Shown: positions 15,990-25,089 of the stretch, in pieces
Position numbering within the stretch: the stretch's first letter is position 1
Layout: each line of letters starts with the position of its first letter
NCBI RefSeq assembly: GCF_017114945.1
Contig: NZ_JABXKQ010000116.1
Span: 55,758-119,757, forward strand
Direction of reading: 5' to 3'
DNA length: 64,000 nt
DNA from: Nostoc sp. JL34
Lineage (GTDB): Bacteria > Cyanobacteriota > Cyanobacteriia > Cyanobacteriales > Nostocaceae
Translations under genes and position numbers: made by a program
The notes under the pieces: generated by a model
What the model was told of the DNA's origin: nothing
Databases searched by the model: none
The model's input: the letters and a program-made list of their open reading frames with translations, nothing else

Positions 15990-17444
15990 GTGACCGTTGA
16001 CTACGATGTTGTAATTATTGGCGGCAGTCTTGCTGGATACTACGCTGCCCTTGCTGCAACCCAACTACGTGCTAAAGTTGCCCTGGTGGAACCCAAAGTA
16101 GACTACGGGTTTACTTATCACCATGCTCTTACCGAAATTGCTAAACTGGCGCAGAAGTTAAATGATGCCGCTGGTTTTGGTATTCATGCCACACACACTG
16201 ATACCTCAGAAGAATGTCACATATCTATGGCATGGCAAGAAGCGATGCTATATGCTCAATGCGTCGCCTCAAATCTCAAAGAACAGCATTCTCCAGCCAT
16301 CCTAGCCGCGCAGGGAGTCGATGTCATCATTGGCAGTGGTCAATTTGAATCTTCACCGCAACTGGCTTTTGCTATTAACAACCGCCTACTACGCGCCCGT
16401 ACCTATTTGCTGGCCAGTAGTTCGCGTCCAGAAATGCCAGAAATTGAAGGATTGCAAGCCACTGGCTATCTAACCCTTTCCAATATTTGGCAATCCTTAC
16501 AGGGAGGGATATTACCCAAAAATTGGGTAATTATTGGCGGAATTCCCCAAAGCATTGAAATCGCTCAAACTTTAGCGCGGTTTGGTTGCAGTGTGACGCT
16601 GGTAGTCAAGCATCCCTATGTTCTACCCCATCTTGACCCTGAGATAGCCATCCTGCTTCAGGCGCAGTTGGAAGTCGAGGGTGTGCGCGTCCTCACCGAA
16701 AAATCAGTAACTCAGGTGAAGCTAATTGAGAACAAAAAGTGGATTCAAGCAGGAGATAAGGCTATTGAAACCGATGAAATTTTAGTGGCGACTGGACAAC
16801 AGCCGAATCTTGAATCTCTAAATTTGGCAACAGTAGGTGTGAAATGGCATCGGCGTAGCTTAGTGGTGAATGATAAACTGCAAACCACTAACCACCGCAT
16901 TTATGCTTGTGGTGATGTAATTGGTGGTTACGACTTTGCCAATATTGCTAATTATGAAGCAAAAATTGCCCTGAAAAATGCACTCTTTTTCTCCAGCTTA
17001 CGAGTAAATTATCGCTCCATTCCTTGGGCGATATTTTCTGTGCCGATGCTGGCGCAAGTGGGTTTGACAGAGGCACAGGCAAAACACGAATTTCGTCGAG
17101 ATGAAGTTTTAGTTTTGCGACAGTATTTTAAAACAGTGGCAGCAGCTCAACTTCGGGGCGAAACCACTGGTATGTGTAAATTAATTGTGCTACGCAACGG
17201 TGAAATTTTGGGAGCTTCGATATTGGGGGCAAAAGCTGGAGAATTAATTAATTTGATTGCCTTGGCAATGTCAGAAAAAATTAAAGTCAAAGATTTAGCA
17301 AATTTATCTCCCGTCTATCCCAGTTTTTCAGTAATTCTGGAACAGACTGCAAGAGAGTGGAATAAGCAAAAGTTAAATAGCAATATTGCTTTGCAAGAGT
17401 TTTTAGAAGGCTTCTTCCATTTCCGCCGCAATTGGAATTTATGA
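15990..17444 (+). CDS. FAD/NAD(P)-dependent oxidoreductase related to dihydrolipoamide dehydrogenase, no redox-active disulfide
   Basis: Flavoprotein of 484 residues. It has the FAD Rossmann motif GGSLAG (11-16), an NAD(P) site near WVIIGGIPQSIEIAQTLARF, the second FAD motif YACGDVIGG, and a C-terminal dimerisation domain beginning VPMLAQVGLTEAQA. These are the domains, in order, of lipoamide dehydrogenase/mercuric reductase. Where those enzymes have GGTCxNxGCxPSK, this protein reads KVDYGFTYHHALTEIAKLAQ and has no Cys pair. The start is GTG 15990. The family fold is certain; the reaction is unknown. Confidence 0.85.
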   Translation: MTVDYDVVIIGGSLAGYYAALAATQLRAKVALVEPKVDYGFTYHHALTEIAKLAQKLNDAAGFGIHATHTDTSEECHISMAWQEAMLYAQCVASNLKEQHSPAILAAQGVDVIIGSGQFESSPQLAFAINNRLLRARTYLLASSSRPEMPEIEGLQATGYLTLSNIWQSLQGGILPKNWVIIGGIPQSIEIAQTLARFGCSVTLVVKHPYVLPHLDPEIAILLQAQLEVEGVRVLTEKSVTQVKLIENKKWIQAGDKAIETDEILVATGQQPNLESLNLATVGVKWHRRSLVVNDKLQTTNHRIYACGDVIGGYDFANIANYEAKIALKNALFFSSLRVNYRSIPWAIFSVPMLAQVGLTEAQAKHEFRRDEVLVLRQYFKTVAAAQLRGETTGMCKLIVLRNGEILGASILGAKAGELINLIALAMSEKIKVKDLANLSPVYPSFSVILEQTAREWNKQKLNSNIALQEFLEGFFHFRRNWNL

Positions 17445-17595
17445 GCTATTGGGCATTGGGCATAACACTATATCGACTTTAAAATCTCGTTTTCCAGGTT
17501 CTACCTGGAAAAGCCTTTCATTGTGGCTCTACCGCCAATCAGGGAGGCGGAGCCTCGTGATAGCATTCCCAGTTGGAGACTGGGAACGAGGCGAA

Positions 17596-18315
17596 TTACA
17601 AATTATTTAAAAATGCCTGCATTACCCACACTACCCCAGCCGCTACTAGAGGTACGCTGAGGTTATCTGTGCCGTGGGGTGAGACTGCCTCTGCTAGGGT
17701 GGCGAAAGTAGCAGTTACCACCGCAGTCAACAAAGCCCATCCGAAACCTAGAGGCGTTGCTAGGGGACTCAGCGACGAACCAGGTAGCAGCAACAGCACC
17801 AAGAAAATCACTACTGTACTCGCTACAAACATTGCTGCTGAACCTTCCCAGGAACGCACAGAATTTCCCACTTGGTATTTATGCTGGCCGAAGCGTCTAC
17901 CGATTAATGCTGCTAGTGCATCTCCCCAGGTCATCGCCATTATCCCAGCAACTGCGATCGGGATGCTATCTACTGGCCCGTCTGGTCGCCACAGTAGCCC
18001 GAAAAGCAGCGTCACTGAGATAGCGAAATAAACTGTACCAGGTGAGCTATCCTGGGTATCCATTGCGCCAATGATTCGATAGCGGTAAAACAAGTAGTTG
18101 AGTCCGATAAAGGTAGCAAAAGGGATAATTCCGATTTCCCAGCGGCTAAACAGTAGCAGGACGCCGAAAGCCCACATCCCTGCACCAATATGGATCACTT
18201 TACGGGTCAAATCTGGCTTTACACCAAACAGCCTACGCAGTCCCTCGCCAATGATAAGCAAACCAGTAGCGTAAGTATAAGAAGCTGCCAACCCGATAAA
18301 ATCATTGTTTGTCAT
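17596..18315 (-). CDS. Phytol/dolichol kinase-like membrane protein (VTE5-type CTP transferase family)
   Basis: Polytopic membrane protein of 239 residues with six to seven hydrophobic segments. It carries RKVIHIGAGMWAFG near the N-terminus and GDALAALIGRRFGQHKY plus SWEGSAAMF, the motifs of the SEC59/VTE5 family. In cyanobacteria the homologue (slr1652-like) is tied to phytol phosphorylation for tocopherol synthesis and chlorophyll salvage; that function is inferred. It lies 34 bp after the end of the next minus-strand gene and could be its operon partner. Confidence 0.8.
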   Translation of the reverse strand: MTNNDFIGLAASYTYATGLLIIGEGLRRLFGVKPDLTRKVIHIGAGMWAFGVLLLFSRWEIGIIPFATFIGLNYLFYRYRIIGAMDTQDSSPGTVYFAISVTLLFGLLWRPDGPVDSIPIAVAGIMAMTWGDALAALIGRRFGQHKYQVGNSVRSWEGSAAMFVASTVVIFLVLLLLPGSSLSPLATPLGFGWALLTAVVTATFATLAEAVSPHGTDNLSVPLVAAGVVWVMQAFLNNL

Positions 18316-18349
18316 TAGTTATTTTTTCTCCCCCTGCTCCCCTGCTTCT

Positions 18350-20131
18350 TCACTTAGGTCGGTCGCTATTTCGTTTTAGGTTCTTTTCTACTAACGAAAC
18401 GCTACCAATACCTTGAAGAATACCACGACCGATTAAACCTAAACCCCGACCAACTATTTGGGTGAGAATGAAGACTATACCGCTACCTACTAAAGCTAAT
18501 AGTGATTTTAAACGTGGTGCGATCGCATCACTAAATTCTAGTAGTAATGTCACTACTAAAGGAATATTAGAAAGTTTTACTAATTCCTGATTTCGAGGAG
18601 CATAAACTGAAGTATTGGCAATACCACGAGGTACAATTACAAATAGCTCATACCGACTTTCAAAAACTGCTTTTGGCTCATTTATATAACTCCTTAACCG
18701 ATATTTCCACGACAAATCATTTCTAAACCGTTCAATTTCTCTTGTGGAAATCAATTGCCGTCCATAAAAATTTTGCTTAATCTCTTCTACATCTGCTAAA
18801 GAATTTAGCAGTGGTTGCACTACCCCATTTGCTACCTGAATCAACAAGTTCTCTAAAATCATTAATGCTTGGGACTTGGCTTCAGCGCTCACTACTGGAT
18901 AGGAAGCATTATCAATGTTTAATTCTGTTTGAAATAGGAGATACGAATACAACTCGCAAACTAGCGGAATTTTATTGAGAATATCTGTTTGCACAATCTC
19001 TGCATTTTGCAGCAATAGATTAACAATTTTTATATTTTGATTATTTATTTGTATTCGAGAAAACTTCCCAAAAAAATCTGTAATTGCTGCTTGCCACAAG
19101 TCGTATATTAAGGGATTTTTTACCTCAAATAATTGATTTATCTCTATTTGAGAAGTACGTAGTTCATCCAACTGTTGAGCTAATTTTTGCAGGATTAGAT
19201 AAAGTAATTCCCGTTTTTTATCTTCACGAAAGATGTCAATTTCTAAAGGTACATCTGTGACATTCCGTAAAGGAAATTGAAGTTTGTTAACACAAGATGC
19301 AAACAAGTCCAATTGTAGTGTTCCTGGACTAAGTAAAGGTGACACAGTTTGCCTTTGTTGAATGGCACTATTTAATGAAGGGGTCAAAGGTGGCTGATCG
19401 GCAATCGGAATATTTTCCTCTTGCCTTTCTTGTGATGAAACCAACAACCGATTTAACAACCAACGAGCTGCTAGCAGTTCTCGCCGCTGTCCAGCTAGAA
19501 TTGCTCGATCTAGTACTGGTAGTCCGGGAACTTGTAATTGTGCTGTTACTGTGGCTAGGGTCGCGTCAATGTGAGCAATTCCTGACAAACGGAAATTATT
19601 TCGCAGTTTAGAAAAAGGGAGTAGGGAAGGTGGGGCCCCCTCTGAGGATAACGGGTAATGGGGAGTGGAGAGTGGGGAATTAGGAGTTATTATTGCTTCC
19701 GCATCCTGAAACCAGTAGGAACCACCATCTGCAACTTCTTGCATGGCCACAACTAACTCAGGAAGTGGTGTGCCTTTAGGGCAGTAGCCATTAATACCAA
19801 CAGACTTCGCAGCCAATAAAAGTCCTTGTTCTTGAACAGAACTGAGGAGCAAAATTGGTAAGTTGGGATATAAGGCTTTGAGTTGCCTACAGAATTGTAA
19901 ACCTAGCTGTTGACTGGTGGTAGAGCGGCCATTACCGAATTCCAAAACCACCAAATTTAGCTGATTAGGGTCTGCTTGGGCAATTTCTGCTAAAATTTGC
20001 AATGCAGCGGTATCAGTTTCTACCGATGCGATCGATTCCAAGTTAGGAATCGCTTCCAGAGCTACCCTTAATCCCAGACGAAAAATTGGGTCTTGGTCGA
20101 TTAACAATAATTTTAGAGGGCGATCGCTCAT
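18350..20131 (-). CDS. Pseudo-receiver plus DUF3685 protein
   Basis: Protein of 593 residues. An N-terminal response-regulator receiver fold (LKLLLIDQDPIFRLGLRVAL, LPILLLSS, and a KGTPLPELV lysine loop) is followed by a long region that I recognise as DUF3685, with hydrophobic segments near the C-terminus. The acid pair and Lys of receivers are kept, but the phospho-acceptor position reads LNLVVLEFGNG, so Glu replaces Asp. About 25 residues near 145-175 (NSPLSTPHYPLSSEGAPP) come from a GGGAGTG-type repeat. I chose ATG 20131 (MSDRPLK), the first residue with receiver homology. Confidence 0.78.
   Translation of the reverse strand: MSDRPLKLLLIDQDPIFRLGLRVALEAIPNLESIASVETDTAALQILAEIAQADPNQLNLVVLEFGNGRSTTSQQLGLQFCRQLKALYPNLPILLLSSVQEQGLLLAAKSVGINGYCPKGTPLPELVVAMQEVADGGSYWFQDAEAIITPNSPLSTPHYPLSSEGAPPSLLPFSKLRNNFRLSGIAHIDATLATVTAQLQVPGLPVLDRAILAGQRRELLAARWLLNRLLVSSQERQEENIPIADQPPLTPSLNSAIQQRQTVSPLLSPGTLQLDLFASCVNKLQFPLRNVTDVPLEIDIFREDKKRELLYLILQKLAQQLDELRTSQIEINQLFEVKNPLIYDLWQAAITDFFGKFSRIQINNQNIKIVNLLLQNAEIVQTDILNKIPLVCELYSYLLFQTELNIDNASYPVVSAEAKSQALMILENLLIQVANGVVQPLLNSLADVEEIKQNFYGRQLISTREIERFRNDLSWKYRLRSYINEPKAVFESRYELFVIVPRGIANTSVYAPRNQELVKLSNIPLVVTLLLEFSDAIAPRLKSLLALVGSGIVFILTQIVGRGLGLIGRGILQGIGSVSLVEKNLKRNSDRPK
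19619..19690. repeat. Repeat insert inside the pseudo-receiver gene
   Basis: On the plus strand, GTAGGGAAGGTGGGGCCCCC is followed by GGGGAGTGGAGAGTGGGGAA and TTAGGAGTTATTATT. These are the same units found between genes at 4874 and 15875. They are translated in frame. Confidence 0.75.
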
Positions 20132-20274
20132 AGTCCACTCAATTACACAAGTATTGTTTTCTACCAATCAGAAAACAGCTTTGATACAAAACTTTGTCTT
20201 CCCCATTGTTACCTGTTTTCGCAAACTGATAAATCGATCATAATTGCCTTATGCAGCCTTCACTGTGTAATTAA

Positions 20275-23200
20275 ATGAACCTGAGTATTCGGCACTGGTT
20301 GGCAGAACGCCATATCGCAATCAATCAAATCAGAGGGTTTTCAGCGGGGCAATTGGCAGGTATTGCCTACCGTATTGTTCAGGATATGGAAGTCAAAAGC
20401 CTTATGCCTTTTGATATCTGTACCTTAGTAGAGGTTTTAGAACTGCCCTTAGGTATTGTTTGGGAAGAAATCAGTGTCATTTCCCAGTTGACAGAAAACC
20501 TGTTGCGTAGCCTCAGCCAAAAAAAGCCGTTAAAACGTAATGAAGGCACATGGCTAGCGTTTCAAATAGCCTATCTCCAGGCTTTGCAAGCAATTCTAGA
20601 GCAGGAAGCAAACCTGCAAAGACCGTGGCTAGACCGGGCGGGTATACCCATCCAACCACACATCCTGAAAGAGGAGGTGGATAAACTCATCCTCCAAGAT
20701 TCGCAACTGCAAGGATTGCTGAAAACTCTCAGCCCAGGTAAATTGACTGATACGCAAGCTGAACAAGCACTAGCTTTGGTTGCAGATTCATTACTGGTAC
20801 AACAAATAAATAGCACTGCTATAGCTTGGTTAGTTGCCAATGGTGCAGAGGAAACTGAAGCGAAACTCTTAATACAGCGTTTGATCAACTCACTCCCTGG
20901 TCACTTACTGGTAGTCGTTACCGAAAATGCTGCACCTTTAGCCCAACTACAAAAATTTTTCCATTTGGGGATTTCATTATCTCCCAGTTTGATCGCCCCA
21001 GAAGTTGGTTCTCCAGTCGGTGAGAAAATTGATTTGCACCGAGAACATTATCGTGCAAGTTTGATTAAAAATCTAAGTATGCCTTTGCTCATGGAATCCT
21101 TTGCTCTTAAGGATATCTATGTGCCACAAAAAGGCTTACCAATAGAGGAAAATATTTCTGAGCAAGATAAAAAAACTGTTAAACCAGTTGATTTAAAGAT
21201 ATGGGCGCAGCAACAGTTAACTGATTTAGAAACGATCGCTGTCATTGAATCGGAACCTGGTTATGGAAAAACTAGTTTTTGCCAACTTTGGGCAGCACAG
21301 TTAGCACAGGAATTATACCCTACTTGGATGCCTATAGTAATTAGGCTACGGGATGTAACATCCGGGAAAACTTTAATCGAAACCTTGAATTCTGCCTTTT
21401 TTGTTAATCTTTCAACTTGGTTAGAGCAAGAAAATCTCCCTTGTCTGTTGCTGCTAGATGGTCTGGATGAACTACCCCCTTCTGCTCAGGGTATCAGGGC
21501 ACAAACAATTTTTATTCAGCAATTACTGAACTTTCAATCTCAGCACCGACACAAAATTGTGTTAACGAGTCGGTCAACTACATTACGAGAAATCGTCTCA
21601 GAACTACCGCTATTGTTGAGGCGAATTATTATTCAGCCATTGGATGTGGATGAACTCAAACAATGGTTTCAACAGTGGGCAAAAGTTCTATCTTTGCCCA
21701 TTGCTCAAAATTTCTTTACATTGTTAAAACAGGCAGGGTTATTTACCAGCCAATCAAAGTTAAGAGAATTATCTGTCCTGATCCGTCAACCCCTAATGCT
21801 ACATTTGTTAGGCATTTTGCACCGCGATGGATTGCTAGATGATGAACTATTGCATAATACCCAAAAGTCTTCTTTATTATGGGAAATTCATCATCGCCTA
21901 AGTCGATGGTTGTTAGGCTATCCGCTAATTGGTGGGAGCAAGACGATGCTACTGCGTTCAGGATCGGCTCATATCCATCGGACTCCAGAAGCGATCGCTA
22001 ATTTACTCGCTAATCGTCATCCCCAAGATTTACTTGAGCAGATGCAAGCGATCGCTCTCCAAATTTTACACTCGCAACGTCATCAAATTAATTTGGCTGG
22101 TGAATTTAATCATCTACCAGAGTTTTATTTTAAAATTCGGGATTTAGAAAGTTCTGGCAAAAGTAGTTTAATTGAGTTTTCGCATCTCAAGTTGGGAGAA
22201 TCTCTTTGTGCAGATGCTATTGCTGCCCAACTTAAATTGCTGACTCAGTGTGAAGATGAGGCTTATGGTACGCTCACTTTTGTGCTTGATTCTCCCAGTA
22301 GCGTAGCCCAGCATATTTACAATTTACTAGGTTACGGGATACTTAGCCAAGAAATTGAAGAACTAGCGATGTCTCCGACGGGCTTCGCCTACGCAGGATT
22401 GCGTCCGCAGCAAAAGCACAATTTTTCCTTTGAAGTTTTATTTCAACGTCTTTTGTCTTTCTGGCGTCCATACTGTCAAGGACGTTGGTTAGATGAAGGA
22501 ATAGCCCACAAAGCTGTGACTCATTTTCAAGCACTGCAAAACCCTGTGAATGTTGAACAGGTGAATGCTGCGGTGGGACTGAATGTTTTTTTATTGCTTT
22601 GTGCTTGCTACCGAGAAACAAAAGTTCCTTTTTGGCCTTGTGGCAATCCAGCGAATTTGGCAGAATTCCATCCAGAGGCGCTGAGTGTCCTAATTTCTAG
22701 GACAATGGTTTTGCATAAAAATGCCTTCGCAACGCGAATCAAGTCTCTGGCTGGACTCAACTTATCGGGAGCCTCTTTGTTGCAAGTGATGTTAACTGGG
22801 GTAAATCTTGAGCAAACAAACTTATCTAATGCGGACTTAATGGGGGCGAACCTCGTAGATGCGAACTTGCAACAGGCCAACCTCACAGGTGCGAACTTGC
22901 AACAAGCAAACCTCACAGGCGCAAACCTCACAGGTGCAAACCTTACAGGCGCAAATCTTCAACAGGCTAACCTGATGCGGATAAATCTGAATTCAGTTAA
23001 TCTCACCAACGCCTGTTTATTTGATGCCATCTTCGCTGAGACTGACAAAAAATTGATCGCCGATAATGGTGCTTTGTTCTCCAAAGAGTCGTTTCAAAGA
23101 CTAAAACATTTGCGATCGCACCAGCCTTTCTTAAACACCGTAAAAATCATGCCAAACACAGATTTTAACTGGAACAAGACCCCTGCGATCGGACTAATTG

Positions 23201-23292
23201 AAAGCTGCGAAGGCACAATTTTACCAGTAGATTTAGATGATGATGAGTCTGACGATGAGACAGTTTTTGGCAATAATTCTATTGGGGAATAG
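20275..23292 (+). CDS. NACHT/STAND NTPase with C-terminal pentapeptide repeats
   Basis: Protein of 1005 residues. The N-terminal region (about 1-270) is helical, with no family I recognise. A NACHT NTPase follows: the P-loop ESEPGYGKTSFC at about 325 and Walker B with extra acids LLLLDGLDELPP at about 400. Helical domains come next, then about 12 pentapeptide repeats at 825-915 (repeated A(N/D)L(T/Q)x units such as ANLQQANLTGANLQ), and an acidic tail (DLDDDESDDETVFG). STAND NTPases are signal-sensing switches, some of them defensive; this one has no obvious effector domain. A HIP-like repeat is inserted at about residues 698-712. Confidence 0.82.
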   Translation: MNLSIRHWLAERHIAINQIRGFSAGQLAGIAYRIVQDMEVKSLMPFDICTLVEVLELPLGIVWEEISVISQLTENLLRSLSQKKPLKRNEGTWLAFQIAYLQALQAILEQEANLQRPWLDRAGIPIQPHILKEEVDKLILQDSQLQGLLKTLSPGKLTDTQAEQALALVADSLLVQQINSTAIAWLVANGAEETEAKLLIQRLINSLPGHLLVVVTENAAPLAQLQKFFHLGISLSPSLIAPEVGSPVGEKIDLHREHYRASLIKNLSMPLLMESFALKDIYVPQKGLPIEENISEQDKKTVKPVDLKIWAQQQLTDLETIAVIESEPGYGKTSFCQLWAAQLAQELYPTWMPIVIRLRDVTSGKTLIETLNSAFFVNLSTWLEQENLPCLLLLDGLDELPPSAQGIRAQTIFIQQLLNFQSQHRHKIVLTSRSTTLREIVSELPLLLRRIIIQPLDVDELKQWFQQWAKVLSLPIAQNFFTLLKQAGLFTSQSKLRELSVLIRQPLMLHLLGILHRDGLLDDELLHNTQKSSLLWEIHHRLSRWLLGYPLIGGSKTMLLRSGSAHIHRTPEAIANLLANRHPQDLLEQMQAIALQILHSQRHQINLAGEFNHLPEFYFKIRDLESSGKSSLIEFSHLKLGESLCADAIAAQLKLLTQCEDEAYGTLTFVLDSPSSVAQHIYNLLGYGILSQEIEELAMSPTGFAYAGLRPQQKHNFSFEVLFQRLLSFWRPYCQGRWLDEGIAHKAVTHFQALQNPVNVEQVNAAVGLNVFLLLCACYRETKVPFWPCGNPANLAEFHPEALSVLISRTMVLHKNAFATRIKSLAGLNLSGASLLQVMLTGVNLEQTNLSNADLMGANLVDANLQQANLTGANLQQANLTGANLTGANLTGANLQQANLMRINLNSVNLTNACLFDAIFAETDKKLIADNGALFSKESFQRLKHLRSHQPFLNTVKIMPNTDFNWNKTPAIGLIESCEGTILPVDLDDDESDDETVFGNNSIGE
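22367..22412. repeat. HIP-like repeat inserted in frame in the NACHT gene
   Basis: GATGTCTCCGACGGGCTTCG followed by CCTACGCAGGATTGCGTCCGC resembles the GATGTCTACGACGGGCTACGCC repeat common between Nostoc genes. It encodes MSPTGFAYAGLRPQ, which looks foreign to the helical context. Confidence 0.65.
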
Positions 23293-23384
23293 GGAATAGG
23301 GAATAGGGCATTGATTATTTGCTTTCATCCTCCCCTGCCTCCCCTGCCTCCCCTGCCCCCTGCTCCCTGCTCCCTATCCCTCTT
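23285..23384. repeat. STRR arrays between the NACHT gene and furC
   Basis: GGGAATAGGGAATAGGG (heptamer GGGAATA) is followed by CCCCTGCCTCCCCTGCCTCC and CCCTGCTCCCTGCTCCCTAT units. The second block reaches into the end of furC. Confidence 0.85.
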
Positions 23385-23820
23385 GCTGGTTGCGGTAGCC
23401 AAAAAAGTTAATACTGTATTCAGTAATCCGCACTCCTGTTTCTTCTTCAATTTTGCGGATAAAATCTTCTGGTAGTTCCACATGAACATCAAGAATTTGA
23501 TTTGTATCCACACAGTTTATATGACTGTGAGAGTCACTGATATTGCCATACAACCGCCCATCACAGCGTTCAATACACTCAATGATGCCTTGACTTGATA
23601 ATGCTTCTAAATTTTGATAGACAGAAGTATGACCGATCTCTTTACCTTGTTGGTTCAAGCGATCATAAATCTCTCTTGCCGCAAGGTGTTCATTTGCTTG
23701 CCAAAGTAGTTCCAGAATAAAGCGACGCTGACGACTGACGCGCATACCCAGGATTTGACAGCGCTCAAGCGCATCTTCTAGGGAACGAATTGGTCTTGTA
23801 GTAATTGTTTGTTTTTGCAT
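23374..23820 (-). CDS. furC: Fur family regulator, FurC/PerR type
   Basis: Transcription factor of 148 residues. RSLEDALERCQILGMRVSRQ, then the winged helix (REIYDRLNQQG.EIGHTSVYQNLEAL) and the SDSHSHINCVDTNQILDVHV metal region match FurC of Anabaena sp. PCC 7120 (the PerR paralogue for peroxide stress), as far as I remember it. The two CxxC motifs of the structural zinc site are absent: the Cys residues are single. A palindrome TGCAATCATATTGCA at 23884-23898, about 65 bp upstream, is a candidate operator, possibly for autoregulation. Confidence 0.85.
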   Translation of the reverse strand: MQKQTITTRPIRSLEDALERCQILGMRVSRQRRFILELLWQANEHLAAREIYDRLNQQGKEIGHTSVYQNLEALSSQGIIECIERCDGRLYGNISDSHSHINCVDTNQILDVHVELPEDFIRKIEEETGVRITEYSINFFGYRNQQEG

Positions 23821-23883
23821 ATTACAGCTTGTTAACTGTTGGGGGAATGTTCCCCTCTAAATGTTTATTGGTTATTTAATATA

Positions 23884-23898
23884 TGCAATCATATTGCA
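23884..23898 (-). promoter_or_regulatory. Candidate Fur-type operator upstream of furC
   Basis: TGCAAT-CAT-ATTGCA is a perfect inverted repeat in AT-rich DNA 64-78 bp before the furC start, a plausible PerR/Fur box position. Assignment is by position and symmetry only. Confidence 0.4.
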
Positions 23899-24502
23899 CA
23901 CCGCTGTTTTACCTGTACTTATGTTTTGGCTTTTGATGCTGCGGAAGTAACAGGTGGCGATAATGATTTTTTTGCTTGTTGACGGCTATTTTTTCAGACC
24001 TTAATCTAAAACAAACTCATTACAACTTTAACTTAAAATTGCTGTAAATGTCCACCTTGGGGCAGGCGTTGCCTTACCTAAGTAAGCTAATCCTAATGGC
24101 ACACCATGTTAATAATGTAGTAATTTTTTAATTAAATGTGAGTAATTATAACAATGATAAAAGTAACATTTAAATTTAATCAAAGTCGGTGAAGTGAGTG
24201 GCGTAGGCGTAACCCGCCGCAGGCATCGCTAGCAGTTCATCTCAAGGCTAGTAATTGGATGTATATTTGTTATAACCAGCGAGAATAAAGCAAAAGTATC
24301 AAATAAATTTGAGAAGGTCAGACTTGTATATATATCTTGTCTGGGTTGACCAAATTATCAGCAAAAAAGTATCAGTAAATACTAATTAATTTGTGAATAA
24401 GACTTAGTGCTGTTAAAGGTCAATGTAGCGTCAATCCCTGAAAGCTGCTACTGTAGATTCTCGATCCTACAGTTGAGTATCAAGAAAGTGGCTGCTGAAT
24501 CA
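23899..24502. other. Long AT-rich non-coding stretch between furC and the CRR6 gene
   Basis: It contains two G+C-rich HIP-like patches (GGGGCAGGCGTTGCCTTACC at 24060-24079 and GGCGTAGGCGTAACCCGCCG at 24200-24219) in an AT-rich background. The frame that could extend the CRR6 gene upstream from 24407 has no conserved character. I see no RNA gene. Confidence 0.5.
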
Positions 24503-24973
24503 ATGACAATTGCGATCGCACTCAATAATGACTTCATTAACAATCTGGATCTGTCGCCTGCGTCAACGGTGATTGAAAAACTGCTGCAAGATGGGGTCGC
24601 ATCCCATGAACAGCAGCTACGCTTTGATATCAATTACAATCTTGAACCTGGCGATCCCCGGGAACTCTCAGAAATTCCAGAGGTACGGCTGTGGTTTGTG
24701 CGTCTAGATGCCAAATACCCTTGGTTGCCATTTGTACTAGATTGGAAAGCTGGAGAGTTTGCTCGTTATGCCGCCATGCTTGTACCACATCAGTTTAGTT
24801 CCCAAGAAGGCATTCAGTACAATCCTGAAGCCTTAGAAATATTTTTGATGCACAAAATCTTTATTTTAGGTGATTGGCTCAAACAGCAAAACATCCCCAG
24901 CCTCTCGCGGCTGAAGTCCATGGCCCAAATGCTGGGTTATGAATTAGATGATGCTTTTTTTGAGATATTTTAA
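24503..24973 (+). CDS. Chlororespiratory reduction 6 (CRR6/DUF1817) family protein
   Basis: Protein of 156 residues. RFDINYNLEPGDPRELSEIP, then VRLWFVRLDAKYPWLPFVLD and WKAGEFARYAAMLVPHQFS are hallmarks of CRR6. In chloroplasts this family is needed for maturation of NdhI in the NDH-1 complex; the cyanobacterial role is inferred to be the same. The start is ATG 24503. The frame is open 32 codons further upstream, but that part (SCYCRFSILQL) is not conserved. Confidence 0.85.
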   Translation: MTIAIALNNDFINNLDLSPASTVIEKLLQDGVASHEQQLRFDINYNLEPGDPRELSEIPEVRLWFVRLDAKYPWLPFVLDWKAGEFARYAAMLVPHQFSSQEGIQYNPEALEIFLMHKIFILGDWLKQQNIPSLSRLKSMAQMLGYELDDAFFEIF

Positions 24974-25089
24974 TCCTGAATAACCGCAAAATCTAGCTGT
25001 CACGTCCAGGTTTTGCGGTCATTCAACAAACGCATCACTCGATTGGATATCCAATAGACTGATTGTAGAAATTGGGACAAACTGCTGGT

